DNA of 64,000 bases, taken from Echinococcus granulosus. Lineage: Eukaryota; Platyhelminthes; Cestoda; Cyclophyllidea; Taeniidae. Numbering within the stretch: position 1 is the stretch's first letter; each line of letters opens with the position of its first letter. The notes under the pieces are model-generated. The model was not told the DNA's origin. It worked only from the letters and a program-made list of their open reading frames with translations, and searched no databases. Shown here one piece after another: positions 37,801-46,032 of this stretch. The translations under genes and the position numbers were made by a program. The DNA is taken from positions 22,659-86,658 of the forward strand of contig NW_020170460.1 in NCBI RefSeq assembly GCF_000524195.1, read 5' to 3'.

Positions 37801-38742
37801 GTAGCGCAGCTAATCAACATGCTATTAAAAAGAAAATAAAGGATTAAAAGCCGGTGTAGAAGAACATATGGATTTCAAATGCCAACCAATAGAATGGTCT
37901 AAGGCAGTATTTCAAGGTTCACGAGTCTCAAATAACCTAAGAGAAGTTCATAAAAAGAGATTTAAGAATGGACAATGGTAAAGTAACAGGGAAACCAACA
38001 ATGTAATTACACGAATACAACACCAATCAATAGACGAAAACAGCGTTTTTAGAGAAGTAGAACGGCAACTTTAGTTGATGCATGCAAAATAAATGCTTAA
38101 ATGTTTTCGAAATCGCCCAAGAATAGGAGAATTCCAAAAAGGATTGCAGTTGGAGCAGGTCGCCAAATTTGATCCTCAAAATTAACTATTAAAATTCAAC
38201 GACAATTTAGATAGGTGATGCAGGACACAAGAAGCATAAGCCCGCAGCAGCATAAAAAACCGTACATCGAAGTAAAGTTTCCACTTGTAAACGAGAAACC
38301 GATTTGAGGAAAGTGTAACGCTGAAACTTACTTTGCAAGCTCAGTGTAGGAACAGGAAGCGCAGGCATGGAGGGGAGTCCATCCTTCATTATCTTGAGCA
38401 TTAACATTTGCATTATTAGATAGAAGAAACTGTACAACTTCGTAATTATTATCGATACAGGCCTATTTTAGAATGCATAAGAAATTCATAAATATTCTGC
38501 ACCTGGTGAAGAACAGTTAAGCCATCAACATTGGCAACGTCAATATCCACCCCCTTAGAAAGAAGTTCTTTGACTTCATCCAATTCCGAATTTTTACAAG
38601 CTGCATGAAACTGCACCTCAATGGGGAAGTTAACCCGATCAGCTGGCCGCGGCGTGACGATTTCCTTGTTCATTTCTGAAGCTTCCCATAACTCAATCTG
38701 CTGTCTACGGAAGGCTGTATTTAGGGCACTACAGGCTAGCAT
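17580..38742 (-). CDS. PPP1R12A: Myosin phosphatase targeting subunit (MYPT1-type)
   Basis: This subunit anchors PP1 catalytic subunit to myosin and sets its substrate choice. I could chain 19 exons with matching phases into 920 codons: 38503-38742, 38332-38462, 31159-31362, 29118-29340, 28877-28939, 28716-28792, 27009-27337, 25937-26088, 24940-25028, 23505-23721, 21216-21266, 20339-20377, 20134-20217, 19895-20030, 19631-19821, 19344-19538, 18730-18930, 17885-17926 and 17580-17678. The order is as in vertebrate MYPT1: RVxF motif, ankyrin repeats, acidic and Ser/Thr-rich linker, RRSTQG phosphosite, then C-terminal coiled coil ending in LIRVISKLS. Human MYPT1 is 1030 residues. The start at 38742 aligns with the family N-terminus. 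The small exons 21216-21266 and 20339-20377 are the least certain; another tiny exon near 20665-20691 is possible. Confidence 0.9.
22320..22600 (+). repeat. Repeat family R2, copy a
   Basis: About 280 bases in the MYPT1 intron 21267-23504 match 32380-32640 in the same orientation. Shared blocks are CCCATTGCGAGT, then CGTCCAGTCC, then TCCCCTTAATCAAGATGACA, and the CAAACAACTTC segment near 22502. The copies are diverged. Class unknown; no coding sequence survives. Confidence 0.75.
23505..27337 (-). other. PPP1R12A: MYPT1 acidic linker and conserved inhibitory phosphosite
   Basis: The exon 27009-27337 is extremely rich in Glu and Lys (runs such as EEEEEEQEA) and is presumably disordered. Exon 25937-26088 adds a polyproline run (SPPPPPPQPQ). 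The exon 23505-23721 contains SEETEAQR followed by VRSTRRSTQGI. The Thr at about residue 534 corresponds to human Thr696, the site whose phosphorylation by ROCK-type kinases inhibits the phosphatase. The family pattern RRSTQGV is therefore kept nearly intact, which implies that Rho-kinase control is conserved. That functional statement is inference from conservation. Confidence 0.85.
28940..29040 (+). repeat. Degenerate GGATGAATG-type array in a MYPT1 intron
   Basis: The intron between the exons at 28877-28939 and 29118-29340 contains a run of imperfect GAATGA, GGATAA and GGATGGATC units on the plus strand. Similar arrays occur in other introns of this window. Confidence 0.65.
31545..31740 (+). 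repeat. Degenerate CATCC/CATTC array
   Basis: Imperfect units such as TTCATCCAC, CATCAATCCTGGATC and TTATCCATTG repeat across the start of the large MYPT1 intron. The orientation is opposite to the array at 28940-29040. Confidence 0.6.
32320..32700 (+). repeat. Repeat family R2, copy b
   Basis: The second copy of R2, in MYPT1 intron 2, is about 10 kb from copy a and in the same orientation. It shares the TCCCCTTAATCAAGATGACA block and flanking blocks. It contains an open frame of about 96 codons that is not maintained in copy a, so I do not treat it as a gene. Confidence 0.75.
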
Positions 38743-39293
38743 TTGTCATGCACGTAAAGGAAAAAGCGAAAACACCATTCGATCAAAAAGCACAGCCAAA
38801 AGCCGTCGAATCCTTGACCAATGCGCAGCCAATTAGTATCGGTTAAAACTAAAGCAATCCCCTCGAAAAATTTGCTTACTATCTAACCTTTGTTTACATA
38901 ATCAAGTGATTATTTTTAGCTTCAAAAGTGGTTTAAAGGCGGCAAATGACTTCATAACGGTCATGGAGGACTCATATTTAATGATTGCAATACCTGCGAT
39001 AAAACTGGTTCATCCCCTGTACACCACTAACTTTGTTGCCTTTGTTTTCAAACGCAAACCTGCATGCTAAAAAAATAGAGCAGATAAATACTGTGGAAAT
39101 TTATTAATTATGGCATTGCCTATATTTACTATTCCTTACTATCATAGGGATCAATAGTTTGGTACGAAGTTTGTTGACCCAATTTAATTATAATTTTGGC
39201 ACTTTTTGACCATTTTCTAAGGTCAGTATTAAATGAAAACTGCTTTAGGGCACTTTTTATTTACTCTAATAAGTTCGTACGCAATTTGATAAA
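38743..39293. promoter_or_regulatory. Divergent MYPT1/SYAP1 intergenic region
   Basis: The ATGs of MYPT1 (minus, 38742) and SYAP1 (plus, 39294) are separated by 551 bases, which must include both 5' UTRs and at least the core promoters. I see no convincing TATA box pair or CpG-rich block. A bidirectional promoter is inferred from geometry only. Confidence 0.55.
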
Positions 39294-41576
39294 ATGCTGT
39301 CCTCCCTGCGGTCCTATCTAGCTGCACAATTTGTCCCAGAAACCACTGAACTTCAAAACAGTAATAAGTCTGGAACCACACCACAAAATCCTGTCCAGGA
39401 AGTTGAAAATATCTACGCCTCTAATAGAGACGACAAGTTTGTCGGTGGTCTCAAAGGTATTTTTCTTGCTATTGTCTATTGTACTGATAGAAATAATAGC
39501 GCTCGCTAAGGAATCGTCAACAAAACTTGCAGGCGAACTGAGGAATACTGCTAAGCAGATTTCAGAGAAAGTACGTTGCAATCGTGCATACATATCTTCT
39601 CTTCTGTTAGATAAGTTCGTCAGCCCCCTTCATCGAATTCGATCGAGCACAGTCAGACTTTGTTTTGGCAAAGAAGAAAGAAGGGTGTGAAGCTGACACA
39701 TCCCTATCATCACCAGGTTCTCTTCTCCTTGTTTCATCCGATGGGAAATCTTACGATGAGAAAGATCAACAACGGCAGCAACGGGTAAAGGAGCAGATAT
39801 TGCACCTCTCTCTAGAAGAGCAGAATTTTCTTCGACCACCACCCCATGGGTCGTGCTTCCAGTGGAACCAGCAGCTAGCCAGGCAGTACATACCGATTGC
39901 GACGGCTCTGCTTCAGGAGGACGCCAACTTGGCTGCCTTGCGATTTCGACTTGTTCCACGAAGGTACGCATCTCACATTGTTTCCGTCGACTGTTTTGCC
40001 ACTAGCCTTCCACTCTAACCATTTAAAGCCGTTTCTACCTGCGACTTGAGTAGTGATTTTTCTCCACGAAAAATTATTTCTCTTCTTACCATTTCATTCA
40101 AGCGTTGGCATATGTCAACCGTTCATTTCCACCGTCATTTATTCAAATTGGAAATTATTTGATTTGTCTCTCTTATGCATCACTATTCCCATTCCATCAT
40201 TATCTGCTTCGGTTCCACATCCTTGTTTCATCCTTCACTTTGTCCTTATTTTCTTCGCAGCAGAGCTTTATAGTGGGCCTTAGAACGAATAGCAGTCAAT
40301 CTGAGTTCCTCACGCTTTGATCTTCTCATTAGCGCATTCTCATCTCGTCAAAATCTTGTTTATGAAGGTAATAATTGAAGAGAATTGTGCCAGAGATATG
40401 CGTGTATTATCATTTACCAAAATAGACTTTTCTATACATCACGTTAAAGAACAAATGGGAATCAGACACTCGTTAGTTAACGGCGCCTCCCGTAGAACTT
40501 CCTTACTGGGTTTTAGAAGTCTTACCATTCCCTTGTTTCCCTTACCACTCAGTTTTGTACTCAGGCTATCAAGCCTACTGAGTTTTTTTTACTTATTGCC
40601 TGTCTCGTGTCTTAGAGCGTATGGTCTTACCTCTGTGTGTGCTTTTGCGACTGTCATAGGAAGCCGTCAACGAAACTGATGAACCTCAATTTCTCACGTG
40701 ATTGGTAAAGCTGCTACTTTACAGTGGTAGGCATATTCGACTATCGAAAACCACTTGTCATTGCCTGACTCCAAACGAACTAACTTTTCTTCCTATCTTG
40801 ATTTCCACTGACCTAGAACCGTACTGAGCTATTTTTTAAATATTTTTCCCTGCACCCCCCGAACCTAGAGTGAAAGAGGATGACTTTTGGCGAAACTACT
40901 TCTATCGTGTCTCCCTCATACGCCAGAGCGAAAATCTTCCCAGCGAAATCTTTCCTTCAATCTCAAAATCAGTTGCTGCTGAAGGTACTTTTTATCATTA
41001 CTTCTTTTAATGCATGTACAAGCTGAGTTAATCTCATGGCTCTTCTCTTGTCTAGGCTCTCAAGACGGACCAGCTACCGTTGTGGAGAATGAAGGTACTA
41101 ACTGTTTCATCCTTTCGTTGGCATAAATAAAGTAGACTACCACTCTAGTGCTTTGCTCTCACCTTTTATAACAGACGCCAAACCAATTCTCCGAGGCCCT
41201 GATCAGCTGACGAAAGTGAAGGCGGAAGGAAGTAACTGAATTACATTAATCTTGATTTTAAACATACAGAATGCCACTTGAGCCCGTTTTTATTTTCACT
41301 ACAGGCAGTGTGAATGGATCAGAGGCCCCCGAGGAAGAGAACCCGAAACGGAACCTTTCCCCCTCTTTCTCCTCACCCATTGCTCTCAGTCTTGCATCAG
41401 GTGATAATTTTTTGGTACATTAACTGTCATACCCTTCTTCAAATATTGCAGACATGAGCGTCGACGAAATCGAGGCGGAACTGATGCTGGAAGGCAGCGA
41501 CCTTGAGAACACCGTCGTCATCGATGACAACCTTGAACGCGAGATACTGGAAGAGCTGGACGGCCTTGAGGAGTAA
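39294..41576 (+). CDS. SYAP1: Synapse-associated protein 1 (SYAP1/Sap47), BSD domain
   Basis: Eight exons join in phase to 342 residues (human SYAP1 has 352): 39294-39456, 39491-39570, 39611-39963, 40869-40984, 41056-41094, 41175-41231, 41305-41400 and 41452-41576. After an N-terminal helical part comes EQILHLSLEEQNFLRPPP, matching the QILALSADKRNFL segment of human SYAP1. Then follow the BSD-domain strands ATALLQEDANLAALRFRLVP and KEDDFWRNYFYRVSLIRQS, with the diagnostic FW pair and the NYFYRVSLI block near identical to human. The C-terminus is acidic (DNLEREILEELDGLEE). In vertebrates SYAP1 is linked to AKT activation, and fly Sap47 is synaptic. Introns 1 and 2 are only 34 and 40 bases; the intron after exon 3 is about 905. 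Confidence 0.92.
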
Positions 41577-41677
41577 AGTGGCAGGCATCACCCCCCGCAA
41601 ACTGTGATCACCATTATTATGTCAATTTTTCAGAACAATTTGCTTCTTTTGTCTGACATAATACGCAAACAATATTC

Positions 41678-41683
41678 AATAAA
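41678..41683 (+). terminator. AATAAA poly(A) signal of SYAP1
   Basis: A canonical AATAAA (TTCAATAAACAA) begins 102 bases after the SYAP1 stop. It gives a 3' UTR of about 125 bases. Confidence 0.75.
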
Positions 41684-41702
41684 CAAAATCAAACAAACAG
41701 CA

Positions 41703-41708
41703 TTTATT
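41703..41708 (-). terminator. AATAAA poly(A) signal of NHP2
   Basis: The plus-strand TTTATT at 41703-41708 is AATAAA on the NHP2 strand, about 130 bases past the NHP2 stop. It lies only 19 bases beyond the SYAP1 signal, so cleavage sites of the two mRNAs should overlap. Confidence 0.7.
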
Positions 41709-41835
41709 TTTGTACAAAAAACCAAGATAGCGAAGGGTTACGAAGGTAGTTGTTTCAATGCACACATTAACAAGCAAAAAACCACGAAGACGAACCTAGC
41801 AGTAATGCAGCGGGATACATGTACACGACGATGAC

Positions 41836-42300
41836 TTAGTGGATGGGTAGGGGCAGCTCGTCAACGACTTTGTAGCACTTATTAAATAGCTTCTCGTAAC
41901 TATCGTGTTTTCTGATGAAAACGCATACAGAAGTAACGGTAGATGCGAAAGTACATCCGAGGTCGAAGCGTGAGGGAACGTAGCAGTAGGGTACGTTATG
42001 AGACTCGCATATGAGCGGAATGTGTGTAACGGTGTCAATTGGATTGACGTCCCCAGCAATCACCAAAATGCCTTCAGACTTCTTTTTAACAATCTGTTTC
42101 ACAGAGTCTTTTACGCCACATGCGAGTAATCCGTTGTTCTTCGCCTTCTTCATTAGCTTTCCGAGACGCTTAGTGAGTTTTTCAGAAGCCATAGGTTTTG
42201 CAATAACAGAGGCAAAGGTCAGTTTTTCTTCATAGGACATTTCAGAGAGAGGATTAGTCTCGACGACGACGTCACTTGATTGCACCACCTCCCCAGCCAT
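41836..42300 (-). CDS. NHP2: H/ACA snoRNP core protein NHP2
   Basis: A single uninterrupted exon of 154 codons, close to human NHP2 (153 residues). It belongs to the L7Ae/L30e RNA-binding family. NHP2 is a core component of H/ACA ribonucleoproteins, with dyskerin, GAR1 and NOP10, which guide pseudouridylation in the nucleolus and serve telomerase RNA in vertebrates. Diagnostic segments are the central AGDVNPIDTVTHIPLICE, matching LAGDTLPIEVYCHLPVMCE, followed by NVPYCYVPSRFDLG. The C-terminus (VDELPLPIH) matches the LPLPL end of the human protein. The upstream GVKDSVKQIVKKKSEG corresponds to the RNA-contacting helix. Start at the ATG 42298-42300. Absence of introns is unusual beside its heavily split neighbours. 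Confidence 0.95.
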   Translation of the reverse strand: MAGEVVQSSDVVVETNPLSEMSYEEKLTFASVIAKPMASEKLTKRLGKLMKKAKNNGLLACGVKDSVKQIVKKKSEGILVIAGDVNPIDTVTHIPLICESHNVPYCYVPSRFDLGCTFASTVTSVCVFIRKHDSYEKLFNKCYKVVDELPLPIH

Positions 42301-45300
42301 CACGGCATGCCACAGTTAACCAATCAAAAGCACAGTAGTGAATTTGAAAGGAATTGGGCTCAACGCACAACTTCAAACAATGTGTCCACAAAAGGACAAA
42401 AAATGATATTTTTACAACTGTCTAAGCAAATAACTTAGCCAAATTGCAAAATAAAATAAGAGCTACAGAATGATATTGGCTAAAGAACGGAGATATAGCA
42501 TCTTTTAGCGTGTGAGCAAATGACAAAACATTAATAACAAATAGGACTCGGACAATTCATTTCAAACTAACTTTCACAAAAGATGTATTACACCGATGCT
42601 GTTTAAGAGAAATAAGTTTACAAATGACTACGCCAGAGTAAATCCAAAAAATGGTTGCGCTTACAAATTGAATGCCCATTTTTATCAAAGATACATGATG
42701 AGGCATTCAAAGAAATGAGGCAAATGCTCTGCTCCGCACCGCCTCTAGTACTACCAAACGTCGGCTCAAGTGCTCCACTCTTCCTAATGCATACGGATAT
42801 GAGCGGCGCGGCCATGGGCGGTGTACTCTAACAAAGGGACAAAAAAGAAGGGGACACGTCATCGCCTATGCAAGCTCAGACTCAGTGAAAAAATTAAAGA
42901 GAAAAGTGCAACACGACGTGAGCTGTTCGCTATCTACTCAATGGTTAAACACTTCAGACATTACCTGATAGTGAGCAAGTTTATTGTTAGAATTGATCAT
43001 CTGGCACTCACCGAGTTAGAAACAATGAAGGAGATCGATTGCTCACTTGCGTATTGGTACAAAGAACTACAGCAATATAGCTCTACAGTTTAATACGGAG
43101 GAGGAAATGGGCATGGTGAAGCGGATGCTCAACCCCCAGACCTATTGCAGCAGAAGCAGGTGATGTTCTCGAGCGACCCAACTAAACACCATTGAAGAAG
43201 TAGGTATAGTAAGGATTCTAACGCGGCTTTGATATACCAGTCCTTAACATTATAACACAAGCCCGCAGCGGAAGAGTTGACATCATCTAGCATGGCAGCC
43301 AGACGGATTTGGTAATAGTGGCCGAGACTCCCCTTAAAGGATAAGGTTTTACGACACCAAAAAGACCTTAAATCCTGTAGGAGCCTAGTGGTCTCTGGCT
43401 CATTAGTGCGAACAGTTCTTCAAGAGTTGCACAAGCAACCCGACCAGATGAGTGGGAAGAAGATGTCAGATGCCTCGAGCAAAAGATATTGGTGGCTTTT
43501 GCTCACCTCCGACGTACTAGACATCTGCCGTAACTGTACCACCTGGATCGGCTTTGAAAGTCCCATCCTACAACCATCGCACCTCCACAACCCATGCCTA
43601 AAGGTTTCCCAGGAGAAAAGTATGTATAGACATTGCAAGTCCTCTATCGCCCATCAAGAGATGAAACCGATATATTTTGATTATGTTAGACTTCTTCATG
43701 AAATCTGCTAAGACAGAACTCATGAAGTCACATGATACTAAAACAGTTGCTTCAGTTTCCTTCAGTTGCCATCAAGGAGTGCCTGATCTGTTTATAATGA
43801 CCAAGACCCTAACTTCTAGAGTCAACCCCCAACCTAACTATGTAAGACCTTCCAGATCTTAAAGACACACACACGACACCTGGACATCTGCAAGGTAATG
43901 AACAGGTGGTAAGAACGAATCGCAATCTGATAAAACTACTAAAGTCCTTCACTAAAGACACACAACCAGATGACTGGAATTTCAGCCAAGGACGCGTCCT
44001 TATCACATACAGGGCTACGGTCCATACGTCACCAAGCAATTCGCCGCTCAAGATGCTCATAAGTAGTAAAATGAGGGTGCCTTCCTTCTAAACACAGACG
44101 AAGCAGCTAGCAATATTCCAGAATAGATACTGTGGCTGAAAGAAGGCGCAGAAAACCTTTTAACATTGCATGCAAACATTTACAACTGTCTTTTAACAGG
44201 CAGAAGAAATGTCACGACTGACACGGCCGGACTAACGTCTACCAAGAAGGTGACTTAGTGCAGATTTACAGACCCATTCCCATACCTGGAATGCACCGCA
44301 AGTTTCATCACCCATGTAGTGCTACCACCTACAAACTACCTCATCCGCAACGCATAACTAAGTACCCGGCTGGTGACCTTTCACCACAATAAGATGCGAC
44401 TGCAAAGGGGTACCACTGGCTGGCTACAAAGGCGAGATATACGCCCTTACGGAAGACAGGAAACCACTGGGTGATAACTTTGGGAGAAACTCAAATGGTA
44501 GCACTGGGGACGTTGCTGAAAGGATGAGGGGACTATGAAATATCTACATTGTCCTAATGTTCCTTTCGGAGAGGAGGCAGGCAGAGGATTCCAACCTCGT
44601 GACTGAAGAGAGTTCGCCATCTTCCAAGTCAGAGAAAAGCTTTAAGTCTAGATCCTTCTGAACTTGCACCCACCATCACTTAGTATGAGCGATAAACATG
44701 TCAAGATCCAACCAACCTCATTGTTCCAAGGGTATGAAGGCAAGGTAGGAGGAGATAAGCCAATTCAGTCCTACAAGTAATCATTGAGAATAGATTCGGA
44801 TTTACAAGTGTTAAAGCGTTAAAAAGACTCAAAGCATACGCAGGCAAATTCTTATGGATGGGAATGAATTACTAATTTTTCTTTTCCGTTTTTAATATCA
44901 TTTGACTTTATAGGCTGCATTAGATTTAATTTATTACCATTCCTGAAAGCAAAATCACGCCAAGGTAATTTTCACTAAGATCTACTCATGTTCCACCATT
45001 TAATCGGCCTTCTAGCACTTTTTTACACGGTACAATTTAAATTCGCATTTTGTAATACTTGGTTTAGAAATAGTAGTCAGTAAATTTTAAAAATGGCTCG
45101 TAGGTGAAACCTGGTCTCATTGATGCACATGTTGCCGTTCCAGATCCTTAATGGTGTTTGGGACGATATCAGAGTGCATTTTCCATAAATGATGCATTGT
45201 TTAAACTATCACCTCGAAAAGGTGAAAGCATTTTCTTGGTTTGTTCGGTGATATCGCGACAACGCCTGCTTTTCTCTTACCCAGTTAAGTTCGATCCCCA

Positions 45301-46032
45301 AAATGTGTTATGTCGCCACGTGTAAAAAATGTGGGAAGAAAACTTGGGCTGGCAAGATTTGTTTCCTTCTTATCTTCTTATAGGCTGTGGAATGCATATT
45401 GAGGCTACAATGAATAGCATAAAGCCTGAGGAGAGATGTACTTGTAAAACGAGAGGTTAATGCATCATAAATCAAAAACAGGATAGGCTTCCAGAAGCTT
45501 TGCAACTTTAAGAAGGGGCCCAACTGAGAACCGTGGACTAACTCATATGACACCTCCACTTCCCTCTTCCTTTGACATGTTTACATGGCATTTATTTCCG
45601 GCAGCTCTGCAATGTATAGTTTGATTATACGTCTCTTACTTTGATTATTTATACTGCTTTTGTCAGATTTTATTTTAACAAAACGTTTGCAACATAAGAA
45701 CCCTACTTTCTTCTCCTGAATGGTTAGTCGTTGTTATATCTTAAGAACTCATTCACAAACAACCATATCAACACCTGAGTTAGCATAGAAAAGTTTAGAA
45801 TCTATTTTGCGTCCCGATGGTCAAAATTCAGGTAAGCCTATTGAAATGGTAAGTACAGGGAGACATACTGCTAATTTTGTTTCAAAATTCATTCCCATTA
45901 ATCATCACTATACAAGCCCGGCTGATACTGCGTAGATTACAATTGAGAACACATAAAATCGTCATAACAAATACGTTTTACAAAAAAAATAAAGAGGCTC
46001 TACATCTTTACAAATCTATAAAGCTACGGCTT
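42301..46032. other. Intergenic region NHP2 to VPS13D
   Basis: A 3.7-kb spacer between NHP2 (5' end) and VPS13D (3' end). Roughly its middle half is a decayed Ty3/gypsy fragment. From 44450 to 46030 I see no gene, only AT-rich sequence. A minus-strand AATAAA equivalent at 45669-45674, 360 bases past the VPS13D stop, could be its poly(A) signal. Confidence 0.7.
42690..44420 (+). mobile_element. Decayed Ty3/gypsy retrotransposon fragment (RNase H to integrase)
   Basis: Recognisable pol parts lie in order on the plus strand but in several frames with stops, so the copy is dead. From about 42690 there is an RNase H segment (LPNVGSSAPLFLMHTDMSGA, interrupted by TAA at 42828). It continues in another frame with TRRELFAIYSMVKHFRHYL and RIDHLAL, the family hallmark. 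A remnant of the RNase H-integrase linker (EADALN) follows near 43118. Near 43388-43600 is the integrase zinc-binding region (KRYWWLLLTSDVLDICRNC). Near 43880-44090 there is the NEQVVRTNRNLIKLL block, and near 44380 the FHHNKMRLQRG stretch. No LTRs, gag, protease or reverse transcriptase are seen. Confidence 0.8.

Larger units (their letters stand above)
31363..38331. other. Large MYPT1 intron 2
   Basis: This 7-kb intron holds R2 copy b, a degenerate CATCC/CATTC array (about 31545-31740) and AT-rich sequence. Frames at 33416-33772 and 36189-36542 are open for over 110 codons, but they lack domain signatures, and the second starts at TTG. I see no nested gene that I can support. A minus-strand stretch at 37745-37821 with splice-like borders mimics an ankyrin exon but is skipped by the correct model. 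Confidence 0.6.
28716..38742 (-). other. PPP1R12A: MYPT1 PP1-binding motif and ankyrin repeats
   Basis: Exons 1-6 encode the PP1-docking module. The RVxF motif is RVNF at residues 36-39, in the same place as KVKF in human MYPT1. Ankyrin repeats follow: GVDIDVANVDGLTVLHQ in exon 1, NEGWTPLHACA in exon 2, LLLEHGADAG in exon 3, then TGATALHIAAAKGY and VDGWTPLHAAAHW in exon 4. Exon 3 also carries the inter-repeat segment (EWLRSGQYP) that matches QWLNSGHI of the family. The reading frame crosses each junction cleanly. Intron 2 (31363-38331) is about 7 kb, by far the largest in the gene, and splits an ankyrin repeat. Confidence 0.9.
41577..41835. other. Short convergent region SYAP1/NHP2
   Basis: The stop codons of SYAP1 (+) and NHP2 (-) face each other across 259 bases containing one AATAAA for each strand. 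No other feature is seen. Confidence 0.8.

Noticed and set aside
37745..37821. Minus-strand stretch with acceptor and donor that reads like an ankyrin-repeat exon of MYPT1
   Set aside because: Exon 38332-38462 joins directly and in frame to 31159-31362, giving the expected uninterrupted ankyrin repeat; including this stretch would duplicate the segment and break the alignment.
39294..41576. BSD-domain protein assigned first as BSDC1
   Set aside because: The NYFYRVSLI block and the segment before it match SYAP1, not BSDC1, and the total length (342) fits SYAP1.
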